Assembly (NCBI RefSeq): GCF_024169315.1
Contig: NZ_JALJWR010000001.1
Coordinates: forward strand, 6,188,501-6,252,500
DNA: 64,000 nt
From: Pseudomonas migulae
Lineage (GTDB): Bacteria; Pseudomonadota; Gammaproteobacteria; Pseudomonadales; Pseudomonadaceae
Direction of reading: 5' to 3'
In this document: piece after piece, positions 28,360 to 37,800 of the stretch
Position numbering within the stretch: the first letter of the stretch is position 1
Layout of the letters: the number at the start of each line of letters is the position of its first letter
Notes under the pieces: generated by a model
Told to the model about the DNA's origin: nothing
What the model saw: only the letters and a program-made list of their open reading frames with translations
Databases searched by the model: none
Program-made: the position numbers and the translations under genes

Positions 28360-28662
28360 GGGTTTGCGACAACACTGTCATGGCCCGCGGTTGCGCTGGT
28401 CATTGAACACGTTGGTTGGCGCACGACGTGCGTGGCTTATGGCGTGTTATTGGTCATTGGCGTTGCGCCGCTTTATCGCTGGGTGCTGACGCGGGGCACG
28501 GGACCACTCATAAAAAGCCAGGCAGTGGGTGGCGAAAGTTTCTCAATCGACCGGCGGATCTACCTGTTGCAGACCTGGGGCGCTGGCGGTGTGCTTGCGG
28601 GCCTGAGTGCGCTGGCCGTATTGAACGTGCTCTTGGTCTTGATGCTCATTCGACTGGTATGA
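28360..28662 (+). pseudogene. MFS transporter C-terminal fragment
   Basis: About 100 codons encode GFATTLSWPAVALVIEHVGW followed by hydrophobic helices and a final LNVLLVLMLIRLV, the pattern of helices 5 to 6 joined to the last helix of a major facilitator. The frame is open back to 28189, but that part is not transporter-like. It ends 11 bases before att copy 3, so it is probably trimmed cargo. Confidence 0.55.
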
Positions 28663-28673
28663 AAAGAAAGGCG

Positions 28674-28721
28674 ATGGGGTGCCAGGGGGCGAGTGTTCGA
28701 ATCACTCCGCCCTGACCATAT
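28674..28721 (+). repeat. att-like direct repeat, copy 3 (tRNA-Pro 3' end)
   Basis: Third copy of the tRNA-Pro 3' end. It differs from copy 2 at a few positions (for example CGCCCTG in place of CGTCCCG, still able to pair with the acceptor 5' strand). It is the outer end of the second insert (about 5 kb) and probably the original chromosomal junction. Confidence 0.82.
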
Positions 28722-28734
28722 TCTTCAATGACTC

Positions 28735-28763
28735 AGGCCAATGTTCACAGCATTGGCCTTTTT
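28735..28763 (+). terminator. terminator following att copy 3
   Basis: AGGCCAATG pairs with CATTGGCCT around a 7-base loop and is followed by TTTTTC. It is probably the ancestral terminator of tRNA-Pro, now displaced about 6.3 kb. Confidence 0.88.
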
Positions 28764-29045
28764 CATGTGCGCGACATTTGCGGGGAATGCTGAGAGTGGG
28801 TATCAGGGAAAAGCTGATATACGCGAAAGCCTCACTCGAATAAGGTGCAGTAGTTCGCCCTGCCAGCTGTTTCAGAGAAATGCTGAGTGGCCGCAACTGG
28901 TCAGGGTGGGCTTACTTTCTTGACTGCCCGGCCACTTGCCGGGTTTTTCGTTTTCGCCATTCGTCCAATGCCGGGCACTCGAGCGCGGTGTGGCCCTCTC
29001 ACGTTTAAGCACGGATTCACCCGGGCATGAGAGCGGAGAGTCACC
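28764..29045. other. intergenic region with one further hairpin
   Basis: No convincing gene. CCCGGC pairs with GCCGGG around CACTT at 28927-28943 and is followed by TTTTT, a plus-strand terminator with no obvious gene to serve; it may belong to a lost gene. Confidence 0.5.
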
Positions 29046-29333
29046 ATGGACATTGACGAGAATGCACCTGGCAACAGATCGCAGCAGAACGTGACGCGCA
29101 CGGCGGATAACGAAGCCGGTCATGACCCAAAACGGGATGAACCAGAGATTCCGTTGCAGTCGGACGACGAAGCCCCTGTTGATCAAGATATGACAGACGT
29201 GGAAGCCAACAACTCGGTATCGAGTGAACATCCCGACGCTGGAAAGAGCGGTCGCGTCGATAATTCGGATCAGGATGAAGATGACAAGGAGGCTCGCGGC
29301 ATGCCTGCGAGCGATCCTGAGTCAGGCGCCTGA
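29046..29333 (+). CDS. small acidic, probably disordered hypothetical protein
   Basis: A 95-residue protein made almost wholly of Asp, Glu, Asn, Ser, Gly and Lys, with no hydrophobic core. GGAG precedes the ATG and a strong terminator follows 20 bases after the stop, which supports a real gene. I do not recognise it; disordered acidic proteins of this kind are often stress-related, but that is not shown here. Confidence 0.6.
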   Translation: MDIDENAPGNRSQQNVTRTADNEAGHDPKRDEPEIPLQSDDEAPVDQDMTDVEANNSVSSEHPDAGKSGRVDNSDQDEDDKEARGMPASDPESGA

Positions 29334-29353
29334 ACACGTTCGGATCATTTCAA

Positions 29354-29378
29354 TAGCCCGCACAGCGCGGGCTTTTTT
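29354..29378 (+). terminator. Rho-independent terminator
   Basis: AGCCCGC pairs with GCGGGCT around a 5-base loop and is followed by six T residues, just after the acidic protein gene. Confidence 0.9.
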
Positions 29379-29433
29379 ACGCTTCGAATTTAACGGTGGC
29401 TAGGGCCGCTCTCGGGAAAAACCGCACACCTGT

Positions 29434-29859
29434 TCAGGCCGTCTCGACAGACACCGAAAGCCGTTTGCCGAGCGCAGCCAAAGCGTTTTCCAGTTGTTCC
29501 ATTTTTGATGTGTGCAGGAAATCGACCAGGCGATCGCCCTGGGCCTGGTGCACGCCGAGCAACCGACACAGGTCAGCCTTGCGCATATCCCGCTCCATCA
29601 TGGCGTTCCATAGCGCGATCTTCGCCACGATGACCGCTGGCAAATGAACGACGTGCTCGCCGTCCTGAACGGGTGTTGCCTCTGGAATGACGCGGCGCTG
29701 ATCGACGTAGAGGGACAGAGTGGTCTCGATGGCATCCAGTGCCTCACTGATCGCGTGAGCCCTGTCATCGCCGTAACTGTTCAGCTCCGGAAGATCCCGG
29801 CAGAACACGGCCAGCCCTGGACTGGCATCCGCCTCAAAGCGAATTGCGTAATCGTACAT
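29434..29859 (-). CDS. HicB-family antitoxin-like protein, no HicA partner
   Basis: A 141-residue protein. Residues 1-75 form a HicB-type partial RNase H fold (MYDYAIRFEADASPGLAVF, LPELNSYGDDRAHAISEALDAIE). Residues 85-141 form a DNA-binding domain (MMERDMRKADLCRLLGVHQAQGDRLVDFLHTSK). GGGGGAAG stands before ATG 29859. In TA pairs hicA lies just upstream of hicB; the 160 bases upstream here contain no HicA-like frame. It may be a solitary regulator. Confidence 0.8.
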   Translation of the reverse strand: MYDYAIRFEADASPGLAVFCRDLPELNSYGDDRAHAISEALDAIETTLSLYVDQRRVIPEATPVQDGEHVVHLPAVIVAKIALWNAMMERDMRKADLCRLLGVHQAQGDRLVDFLHTSKMEQLENALAALGKRLSVSVETA

Positions 29860-30021
29860 GGTCACTTCCCCCGTGCAGCGGGTTAATGCCCGCAGCCATC
29901 TGTCATGAAATGAAAAGCCATTGTCGTCTGATGAGAAGCGACTCGCCAGACGGCGTCCTACAGTCCAATCAGCGCAATTCGACGCAGCACGCCCCAACTT
30001 GAGACTGGAGAATAAGAAAAA

Positions 30022-30444
30022 ATGGCCCACGCCGTACGCTTCTACGAAACCGGTGGTCCCGAAGTCCTTCGTTATGAAGAGGTCGAAGTCGGCGATCCCG
30101 GTCCAGGCCAGGTTCGTCTTCGTCATGTGGCGGTGGGCCTGAACTATGCCGATACCTACTTTCGCAATGGCACTTACCCGATTCCGATGCCCAATGGCAT
30201 GGGGGTTGAGGCCTCTGGTGTGGTCCAGGCCATCGGCGGCGAGCGGCCGATGGCGCTGGTGGTGTGCGAGCCAGGGCAATACCTCGACCGCAAGATGCTG
30301 GAGGTGCACCTGCAAGGGTTTGTCGAGCGTGGCCGGATCAATAAATGGGCGATCCCCAAGCAGTTCAAGTTCGTCCCCGAGATCCCTAAAACCAGCGTCG
30401 GGAAGATTAACAAGAAGCTCATCCGGGAAAGCGAATTGGGCTAA
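30022..30444 (+). CDS. in-frame chimera: quinone oxidoreductase N-terminus plus acyl-CoA ligase C-terminus
   Basis: A 140-residue frame made of two unrelated parts. Residues 1-72 (AHAVRFYETGGPEVLRYEEV ... GLNYADTYFRNGTYP) are the N-terminus of an NADPH:quinone oxidoreductase of the zinc-less MDR family. Residues 73-140 (GERPMALVVCEPGQ ... IPKTSVGKINKKLIRE) are the C-terminal AMP-binding subdomain of a fatty-acyl-CoA ligase with the catalytic Lys of SVGKINKK. The junction at about 30240 is in frame. Neither half has its cofactor or catalytic core, so it is probably a deletion relic, although it could still be translated. Confidence 0.8.
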   Translation: MAHAVRFYETGGPEVLRYEEVEVGDPGPGQVRLRHVAVGLNYADTYFRNGTYPIPMPNGMGVEASGVVQAIGGERPMALVVCEPGQYLDRKMLEVHLQGFVERGRINKWAIPKQFKFVPEIPKTSVGKINKKLIRESELG

Positions 30445-30498
30445 AAGGCGCGGCGGAGGCTACATCAACCCTCACCATTCATCGCGAGGTTTTCTATT

Positions 30499-30699
30499 TC
30501 ATATCAGTCCGATTTCGACTTTCAGTCCCTCGATGGTATGGCGCTTGCGTTGGTTCTTCTCGATGCGGTTGATGGCGCTGGCCGCAGGGTTGTCCGGGCA
30601 CAGACCCGCGGCCGCGGCGTGGTTGAAAATGTCGATTAGGAGGGCGCGGCATTGGTTCGCTGTGCGCGGTGTTAGAGGGTCCAGCCGTTCTGCGACCAT
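30499..30699 (-). pseudogene. integrase core-binding domain fragment
   Basis: Sixty-six codons encode LDPLTPRTANQCRALLIDIF followed by NHAAAAGLCPDNPAASAINR and KNQRKRHTIEGLK. This is the SAM-like core-binding segment of a phage-type tyrosine recombinase just before its catalytic domain. No catalytic domain follows and no N-terminal domain precedes it. It is mobile-element debris. Confidence 0.7.
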
Positions 30700-30806
30700 C
30701 CGTATCGGCGTTGACGGCGGAGGCTGACTTTGAAGGGGGCGGGAGTAGAGCTTCGCGCAGCGATTCAGTTACTCTCGAGCGAATCGACTCACGTATTGAA
30801 GCGCAG

Positions 30807-31085
30807 ATGTTTAACGATACGGATACCGTCGAATACGCATTCAAGCGAGCCTTCTATCGAGTCGACGGCGTGACGATGTATGTCTGTTGGCTGATATGGG
30901 CCGGGATATTGATCTGGGCCATGTTTGACGCTGAAGCATCGAGAATAGAAGTGCTCGTCAAGCTGATGATCGGTTTGATGAGTCCGTTTCTGTATGTGTT
31001 GCTCGGGCTGATGCGTATACCTGGCTTGCTAAGCGCGGTGATAATTGCTGCGATAAACATCTGGTTTTTGTCGGTTTACTTTTAA
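30807..31085 (+). CDS. small integral membrane protein
   Basis: A 92-residue protein with three hydrophobic segments (about residues 23-41, 50-67 and 71-90) and a charged N-terminus. I cannot name a family. The frame is open upstream to 30669 through integrase-fragment DNA; ATG 30807 is the first that gives a compact protein, but its ribosome binding site is weak. Its stop lies 19 bases before an operator-like palindrome of the next gene. Confidence 0.5.
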   Translation: MFNDTDTVEYAFKRAFYRVDGVTMYVCWLIWAGILIWAMFDAEASRIEVLVKLMIGLMSPFLYVLLGLMRIPGLLSAVIIAAINIWFLSVYF

Positions 31086-31103
31086 GGTCCGAGTATTCGA
31101 TTC

Positions 31104-31127
31104 GTGACCATGCTTGCTATTGGTCAC
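31104..31127. promoter_or_regulatory. operator-like palindrome 1 (upstream of tetR)
   Basis: GTGACC-N12-GGTCAC lies about 40 bases before the tetR start. Three related copies occur at 31893-31916, 33587-33610 and 33708-33731, which points to a shared regulator and autoregulation. Confidence 0.72.
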
Positions 31128-31165
31128 AATTTGTAAGTCCTCGATAGGGTGAGTAAGCTATTCCA

Positions 31166-31786
31166 ATGAATCAGCCATCAATATCTTCGCCCAGCTTCCG
31201 TGGCCCAGCCGATCACGACATTCGAGACCAGATTGTCGCGGCGGCCAACGAGCACTTCAGTCAATACGGCTATGCCAAAACCACGGTTTCCGACCTGGCC
31301 AAGGCCATCGGGTTTTCCAAGGCTTACATCTACAAGTTCTTTGATTCCAAGCAAGCAATCGGTGAGGCCATCTGCGCTAATTGTCTGGCAGAAATCGTCG
31401 CGACTGTGGAGCAGGCTATCAATGTGGAAGGCCTGTCTCCTACGGAGCGTTTTCGACGTTTGGTCAAAACTGTTATCGCCACAGGTGTGAATCTGTTCTT
31501 TAACGATCGAAAACTCTATGACATTGCAGCGTTCGCGGCGTCGGAAAGCTGGCCCAGTACGCAGGCTTATGACGCACAGATCAAAAACTTCGTGTCGCAA
31601 ATCGTTCGGGAGGGGCGAGAGATTGGCGAATTTGAACGCAAGACTCCGCTGGATGAAACAGTAGAAGCGATACATCTCGCGCTGCGACCCTTCGTCAACC
31701 CTTTGCTGCTGCAGTACAATCTCGATTTTGTCGAGGAGGCGCCCATGCTCACCTCCAACCTCATCTTGCGTAGCCTCATGCCTTGA
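31166..31786 (+). CDS. TetR-family regulator of the RND efflux genes
   Basis: A 206-residue regulator with an N-terminal helix-turn-helix (TTVSDLAKAIGFSKAYIYKFF, about residues 38-58 with flanking helices) and a C-terminal ligand domain of the TetR_C_7/AefR-like type. Repeated palindromes around it and in the RND promoter region suggest it controls both itself and the efflux genes downstream. The frame starts with ATG 31166. Confidence 0.9.
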   Translation: MNQPSISSPSFRGPADHDIRDQIVAAANEHFSQYGYAKTTVSDLAKAIGFSKAYIYKFFDSKQAIGEAICANCLAEIVATVEQAINVEGLSPTERFRRLVKTVIATGVNLFFNDRKLYDIAAFAASESWPSTQAYDAQIKNFVSQIVREGREIGEFERKTPLDETVEAIHLALRPFVNPLLLQYNLDFVEEAPMLTSNLILRSLMP

Positions 31787-32102
31787 CCTTCGACTAAAGC
31801 TTTACGGCATCCCCGGGCAAGCAACAGTTCATCAAACGGTTTTTCACTTGGCCCTTCTGCCATCCGGCGAAGGGCATTTATTTATCCGTGTTGTGACCAT
31901 TTACTGAGTTGGTTACATGAGTAAATATGGTGGTCCGTCGTATCTACTGCGTCATCTCAGTGATCCCATAGCGTTCGAACAGTGAAAAAAAATAGTGCTC
32001 AAGAGCCCATTTGGCCTTGCTGTCGTACTTGCATCCTTACTGAACAAAAAGCCTTGCCTCCCGACTTTCAAGAACACATCTCGAGCCTTCCCCCCTCAAG
32101 CT
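31787..32102. other. intergenic region between tetR and the outer-membrane efflux gene
   Basis: No gene is visible. It holds the fourth palindrome GTGACC-N12-GGTTAC at 31893-31916 (one mismatch) without an obvious gene start next to it, so it may be an auxiliary operator or relic. Confidence 0.5.
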
Positions 32103-33560
32103 TCATCGACTCGTCACCGTGACATCCCAAGGTTGCCAGCCGCCACCGAGTGACTTGAATACCGCAACCGCCGCTCGAGCAGATTCCGTTCGCGCTTGCG
32201 CCCGAGCATCGGAAGCCTGCAGCATCGTCTCGTCAGCGTGCAGGACATCGATCAGGCTGGCCGTACCTTTTTCATAAGCAATGAACGACGATTGTCGAGC
32301 CTGTGTCAGAGACGCCTCTCCCCCAGCGAGGGTGGTTGCTTGAGCTTCGCGATTCACCAGAGAGGAGAGCGCGTTCTCGACATCCTCGGTAGCACGCAGA
32401 ACAGACTGACGGTAAGCGGCCAGGGCTTCGGCTTCCTGTCCCTTGGCTTGGTCGATCTGGGCGTTTATGCGACCGAAGTCGAAGAGTCTCCAGCGCAGTC
32501 CCAGTACGCCCGCCGATTGGCTGGCACCGCCGGTAAAAAGATTGCCTGCGGATACAGCGGTGGCACTCCCCAGCAATGCGCTAAGGGAGAACTTCGGGTA
32601 ATACTCGGCAATAGCCTCCCCGATGCGTGCGTTTGAGGCCGCAAGACGGCGCTCAGCCACGATGAGATCTGGCCTGCGGCGAAGCAAATCAGCCGGCGTT
32701 CCCATCGCCTTTAACTGCGGCGCTACAGGAATGTTCCCCGTATTTGCCAATCGCGTGCGGTGAGTGCCAGGCGGCGTGCCGAGCATGACATCCAGCGCAT
32801 TCATGGCCGCATCCAGACCGGTCTGCAGGACTGGCACAGTCGCCTGGACCTGCGATAGCGCCCCCTCCGTCTGACGAACCTGATAGTTGGCGGCGAGCCC
32901 CTTGCTGTAGAGCAATTGGACTTTCTCTAGTAACTCCTGCTGCGTTTTGACTTGTCGATTCGCTATGTCCAGCCGGGCCTGCAGTCCGCGGACAGTGATG
33001 TAGATATCGGCGATCTGCGCAGCGATAGCCAATCGTGTGGCCGCGACGCCCGCCCGGGATGCTTGATACTCGGCGAGAGCGGCCTCGCGTCCACGTCGCA
33101 GGCCGCCAAAGACATCCGCCTCCCAGCTGGCATCGAGGTTGACCTCGTAGGAACTTCCGTACCGATCATAGCCAGGTGTTGAATTCAACACCTGGCCGAG
33201 TGGCGTCTCAATTGACTGGTAGGAACGCGCGGCCTGGCCGCTGATGTTTCCCGAGGGCAGTAACGCGGCATTTGCTGCTCCTAGTCCGGCCCGCGCCTGA
33301 GTGACTCGCGCCGAAGCCTGCGCCAGGTCCAGATTCTGCTCAAGTGCCTTGGAGATGAAGTCGGTCAGCACGGGATCACCAAAGCCTTCCCACCAGGTGA
33401 CAAGGCTGGTCGGTGTCGCGCCAGGCCGCTGTTCGACAGAAGGCTGGCCCAAGTAACGATCCGAAAGCGGAGCGTCTGGACGATGGTAATTCGGACCGAC
33501 CGCGCAGCCTGCCATCAAGCCGGTGCTGACCCAGAGAGCTATTGGACGGAGGGGAGGCAT
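32103..33560 (-). CDS. RND efflux outer-membrane lipoprotein (NodT/OprM family)
   Basis: A 485-residue outer-membrane factor. The lipobox LMAGC places the lipid on Cys19. CAVGPNYHRP right after it, two repeated outer_membrane_efflux domains, and motifs such as LEASWEADVFGGLRRGREAA (its Asp-Ala-Ser-Trp-Glu-x-Asp element) and LRWRLFDFGRI are typical. It forms the trimeric tunnel for the divergently transcribed adaptor and pump. The 217 bases between them hold two GTGAC-N14-GTCAC palindromes. Confidence 0.94.
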   Translation of the reverse strand: MPPLRPIALWVSTGLMAGCAVGPNYHRPDAPLSDRYLGQPSVEQRPGATPTSLVTWWEGFGDPVLTDFISKALEQNLDLAQASARVTQARAGLGAANAALLPSGNISGQAARSYQSIETPLGQVLNSTPGYDRYGSSYEVNLDASWEADVFGGLRRGREAALAEYQASRAGVAATRLAIAAQIADIYITVRGLQARLDIANRQVKTQQELLEKVQLLYSKGLAANYQVRQTEGALSQVQATVPVLQTGLDAAMNALDVMLGTPPGTHRTRLANTGNIPVAPQLKAMGTPADLLRRRPDLIVAERRLAASNARIGEAIAEYYPKFSLSALLGSATAVSAGNLFTGGASQSAGVLGLRWRLFDFGRINAQIDQAKGQEAEALAAYRQSVLRATEDVENALSSLVNREAQATTLAGGEASLTQARQSSFIAYEKGTASLIDVLHADETMLQASDARAQARTESARAAVAVFKSLGGGWQPWDVTVTSR

Positions 33561-33586
33561 TGATATTCCTTCAACAGGGGATGTTT

Positions 33587-33610
33587 GTGACTATATTACT
33601 TATTGGTCAC
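33587..33610. promoter_or_regulatory. operator-like palindrome 3 (outer-membrane factor promoter)
   Basis: GTGAC-N14-GTCAC with the right side GGTCAC, about 27 bases upstream of the outer-membrane factor start on the minus strand. Confidence 0.7.
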
Positions 33611-33707
33611 ATCCTGTCAATTGACGTGATTTGAGCTGGTTCCGGCTATTTTCAATGATATATGCGGATTTTAATGTCGCAGGGAGAAGCTGGATGCTTG
33701 GCGGGTT

Positions 33708-33731
33708 GTGACCATTGACACATGTAGTCAC
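33708..33731. promoter_or_regulatory. operator-like palindrome 4 (adaptor-pump promoter)
   Basis: GTGACC on the left and GTCAC on the right with the same 14-base gap, about 47 bases upstream of the adaptor gene. Confidence 0.7.
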
Positions 33732-33777
33732 TTGTCTGAGAATATGACGGTCGTCCTATTTTTAAGTAAGGGAACCT

Positions 33778-34887
33778 ATGCTCCGGCTTCGACTCATCTC
33801 CATTGCCGCTTGCTTGTTGCCTCTCGTCCTGACGGCGTGCGGTGATTCATCCACCGTTGAAGATCCGCGCACGCATGTTCCTCTGGTCAGGTCCGCAGCG
33901 GTTCAGGGGGCCTCCGACGCCTCACGTTCTTTCACGGGAGTGGTGGCTGCCCGCGTCCAGGGCGACCTGGGTTTTCGGGTAGCAGGCAAGGTGCTTGAGC
34001 GTCTGGTTGATACCGGTCAAACCGTTAAGCGTGGTCAGCCACTTATGCGCCTCGATCCCATCGACCTCGGGTTGCAGGCGCGTGCACAGCAAGAGTCGGT
34101 CATAGCCGCTCGGGCCCGAGCCAAGCAGACAGCGGATGACGAGGCTCGATATCGCAACCTGGTCGCGGCAGGCGCTATTTCCGCATCGGCCTACGACCAG
34201 ATCAAAGCCGCAGCGGATACCGCAAAGGCGCAGCTCAGCGCCGCTGAAGCGCAGGCTGATGTAGCCCGCAATGCTTCTGGTTATGCGGTGTTGTTTGCCG
34301 ATTCCGACGGCGTTGTGGTGGAGACGCTCGCCGAGCCCGGGCAAGTCGTCAGCCCGGGGGAGCCTGTGGTTCGACTGGCGCGGGCAGGTCAGCGCGAAGC
34401 GATCGTGCATCTGCCCGAGACGTTGCGTCCCGCAGCAGGATCCACTGCGCAGGCGACGCTTTATGGCAATGCCACCGGCGCAGTTACAGCGAGGCTGAGG
34501 CTGCTTTCTGATTCGGCTGACCGTATGACGCGCACCTTTGAGGCGCGGTATGTGCTTGAGGGTGCGTTGGCCAATGCACCGATAGGTTCGACGGTCACAC
34601 TTCGGATCGCTGAAGGCGCCACGCAGGGGAATTCAATGCAGGTGCCGATTGCTGCCATTTATGACCCGGGTAAAGGCACTGGCGTGTGGGTCATCGTCGG
34701 CGCACCTGCGAAGGTGGCTTGGCAACCTGTTCAAGTCTTGGGCTTGAGCGACGACTCAGCGCGAGTCGCAGGCGATCTCAAGGTCGGCGAGCAGATCGTA
34801 GCGTTAGGTGCGCATCTGTTGCGCGAGGGTGAAGAGGTGAGACTGCCTCAACAGGATGACGCCAAAGTTGCCGGGGGGCGTCCATGA
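33778..34887 (+). CDS. RND efflux periplasmic adaptor (HlyD/MFP family)
   Basis: A 369-residue membrane-fusion lipoprotein. Lipobox LTAC gives Cys21. It has a lipoyl half-motif (GDLGFRVAGKVLERLVDTGQTVKRGQPLMRLD), an alpha hairpin rich in Ala/Gln (about residues 100-165), the second lipoyl half (DGVVVETLAEPGQVVSPGEPVVRLAR) and a C-terminal beta domain. It links pump to outer-membrane factor. It overlaps the pump gene by 4 bases (ATGA). Confidence 0.94.
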   Translation: MLRLRLISIAACLLPLVLTACGDSSTVEDPRTHVPLVRSAAVQGASDASRSFTGVVAARVQGDLGFRVAGKVLERLVDTGQTVKRGQPLMRLDPIDLGLQARAQQESVIAARARAKQTADDEARYRNLVAAGAISASAYDQIKAAADTAKAQLSAAEAQADVARNASGYAVLFADSDGVVVETLAEPGQVVSPGEPVVRLARAGQREAIVHLPETLRPAAGSTAQATLYGNATGAVTARLRLLSDSADRMTRTFEARYVLEGALANAPIGSTVTLRIAEGATQGNSMQVPIAAIYDPGKGTGVWVIVGAPAKVAWQPVQVLGLSDDSARVAGDLKVGEQIVALGAHLLREGEEVRLPQQDDAKVAGGRP

Positions 34888-37800
34888 GCGAGGGTCGCTT
34901 CAATCTTTCCGCGATCGCCGTTCGTGAGCGTTCCATCACGGTGTTTCTGATCTTCCTGATTGCCGTCGCGGGCATCTTGTCGTTCTTTCAACTGGGGCGT
35001 GCGGAAGATCCTCCGTTTACGGTCAAGCAGTTGACGGTCATTACCGCCTGGCCGGGCGCCACGGCGCAGGAGATGCAGGATCAGGTCGCAGAGCCACTCG
35101 AAAAACGCCTGCAAGAACTGAAATGGTACGACCGCACGGAAACCTACACCCGTCCCGGCCTCGCCTTCACGATGGTGTCACTGCTCGATAGCACGCCGCC
35201 CTCGCAAGTGCAGGAGGAGTTCTATCAGGCGCGTAAAAAGCTCGACGATGAGGCCCGGAAGCTACCAGCGGGAGTCATCGGGCCAATGGTCAACGACGAA
35301 TTTTCGGACGTGACCTTTGCGCTGTTCGCCTTGAAAGCCAAAGGCGAGCCGCAGCGACGTTTGGTGCGTGATGCGGAGTCGTTGCGCCAACAACTGTTAC
35401 ATGTGCCGGGTGTGAGGAAGGTCAACATCATTGGGGAGCAGCCCGAACGTATCTTTGTTTCCTTTTCCCATGATCGGCTGGCTACCTTGGGCATTTCTCC
35501 ACAGGACATTTTTGCTGCGCTGAATAATCAAAACGTGCTCACGCCCGCCGGTTCCATCGAAACCAATGGGCCTCAGGTCTTCCTGCGACTGGATGGCGCC
35601 TTCGATAAGGTGCAGAAGATTCGTGACACGCCCATTGCCGTTCAGGGGCGCACGCTCAAACTCTCTGACGTGGCTACGATTGAGCGTGGGTATGAAGATC
35701 CCGCAACCTTTCTTGTGCGCAATAACGGTGAGGAGGCCTTGTTGCTGGGGATTGTAATGCGTGAGGGCTGGAACGGCCTTGACCTCGGCAAAGCGTTGGA
35801 CGCGGAGACGACCAAGATAAATGAAGGCATGCCGCTGGGCATGACGCTCTCCAAGGTCACCGATCAATCTGTGAATATCAGTTCGGCAGTCGGCGAGTTT
35901 ATGGTCAAATTCTTCGTCGCGTTGCTTGTGGTGATGCTTGTCTGCTTTCTCAGCATGGGCTGGCGTGTAGGCGTAGTGGTCGCCGCGGCTGTGCCGTTGA
36001 CATTGGCCGTGGTGTTTGTGGTGATGGCGGCCACTGGGAAGAACTTTGACCGTATTACCCTCGGCTCGTTGATTCTGGCGCTTGGACTGCTGGTGGACGA
36101 CGCCATCATTGCTATCGAAATGATGGTAGTGAAAATGGAGGAGGGCTACGACCGCATCAAAGCTTCCGCGTATGCCTGGAGTCATACCGCCGCGCCGATG
36201 CTCTCCGGTACGTTGGTGACCGCTATCGGCTTTATGCCCAACGGCTTCGCGCAGTCGACAGCCGGCGAGTACACCAGCAACATGTTCTGGATCGTGGGCA
36301 TCGCCCTGATTGCCTCCTGGGTAGTTGCGGTAGCTTTTACCCCTTACCTGGGGGTGAAAATGTTGCCGAACATCAAGAAGGTCGAGGGTGGTCACGCGGC
36401 TATTTACAACACTCCTAACTACAACCGTTTCCGCCGGATTTTGACGCGGGTCATCGCTCGCAAATGGCTGGTGGCCGGTACTGTTATCGCGTCGTTTGTC
36501 GTGGCAATCCTGGGCATGAGCCTGGTCAAAAAACAGTTCTTCCCTACCTCGGACCGTCCAGAGGTATTGATTGAAGTGCAAATGCCTTATGGGACGTCCA
36601 TTGAACAGACAAACGCCACCACTGCCAAGATAGAGGCCTGGCTGCAAAAGCAGAGTGAGGCAAAAATCGTCACCGCTTATATCGGGCAAGGCGCGCCGCG
36701 TTTCTATCTGGCTATGGCGCCGGAACTCCCTGATCCGTCTTTCGCGAAGATTGTGGTGCTGACGGACAGCCAAGAGGCGCGTGAGGCCCTCAAGTTTCGT
36801 ATCCGCGAGGCAGCAGCTGAGGGACTTGCCCCAGAAGCGCGGGTCAGGGTGACTCAGCTTGTGTTTGGTCCGTATTCGCCATTCCCTGTTGCCTATCGGG
36901 TAATGGGGCCCGATCCGTCAACGTTGCGCAAGATTGCGGGCCAGGTAGAGGACGTGTTGCAGTCGAGCCCGATGATGAGAACCGTCAACACCGATTGGGG
37001 ACCGTTGACGCCGACGCTGCATTTCGCGTTGGATCAGGATCGCCTCGAGGCGGTGGGGTTGACGTCAAATTCAGTCGCGCAGCAACTGCAGTTTCTGCTG
37101 GCCGGAGTGCCGATCACTGCGGTTCGTGAGGACATTCGCTCGGTCCAGGTGGTTGGTCGCGCAGCGGGTGATATCCGGCTCGATCCCGCCAAGATAGAAG
37201 GCTTGACGCTGGTCGGTACGGCGGGTCAGCGGATTCCGTTGTCTCAGGTGGGAGCGGTCGATGTGCGGATGGAGGATCCGATCCTGCGCCGTCGTGACCG
37301 CACACCGACTATCACCGTGCGCGGTGACATTGCCGAAGGTTTGCAGCCACCGGACGTCTCGAGCGTGATCATGAAGGAGTTGCAGCCGGTCATCGACAAG
37401 CTGCCTGGTGGGTACCGGATTGAGCAGGCGGGTGCAATCGAGGAGTCGGGCAAGGCGGGTAAAGCGATGTTGCCTTTATTCCCGATCATGATTGCCATGA
37501 CACTGCTGGTCATCATCCTGCAGGTTCGTTCGATCTCGGCAATGATCATGGTGTTCCTCACCTCGCCACTGGGGTTGATTGGAGTGGTGCCGACACTGCT
37601 CATCTTCCAGCAACCGTTTGGTATTAACGCTCTGGTCGGTCTAATCGCCCTTTCGGGCATTTTGATGCGCAATACGCTGATTCTGATTGGGCAAATCCAT
37701 CACAACGCGCGAGAAGGACTGGACCCGTTTCACGCAGTGGTCGAAGCCACGGTCCAACGTGCCCGCCCGGTACTGCTGACAGCACTCGCCGCAATCCTGG

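Noticed and set aside
29860..30021. Possible hicA upstream of hicB
   Set aside because: Reading the minus strand gives no GSHH-type motif or a frame of about 60 residues with HicA features.
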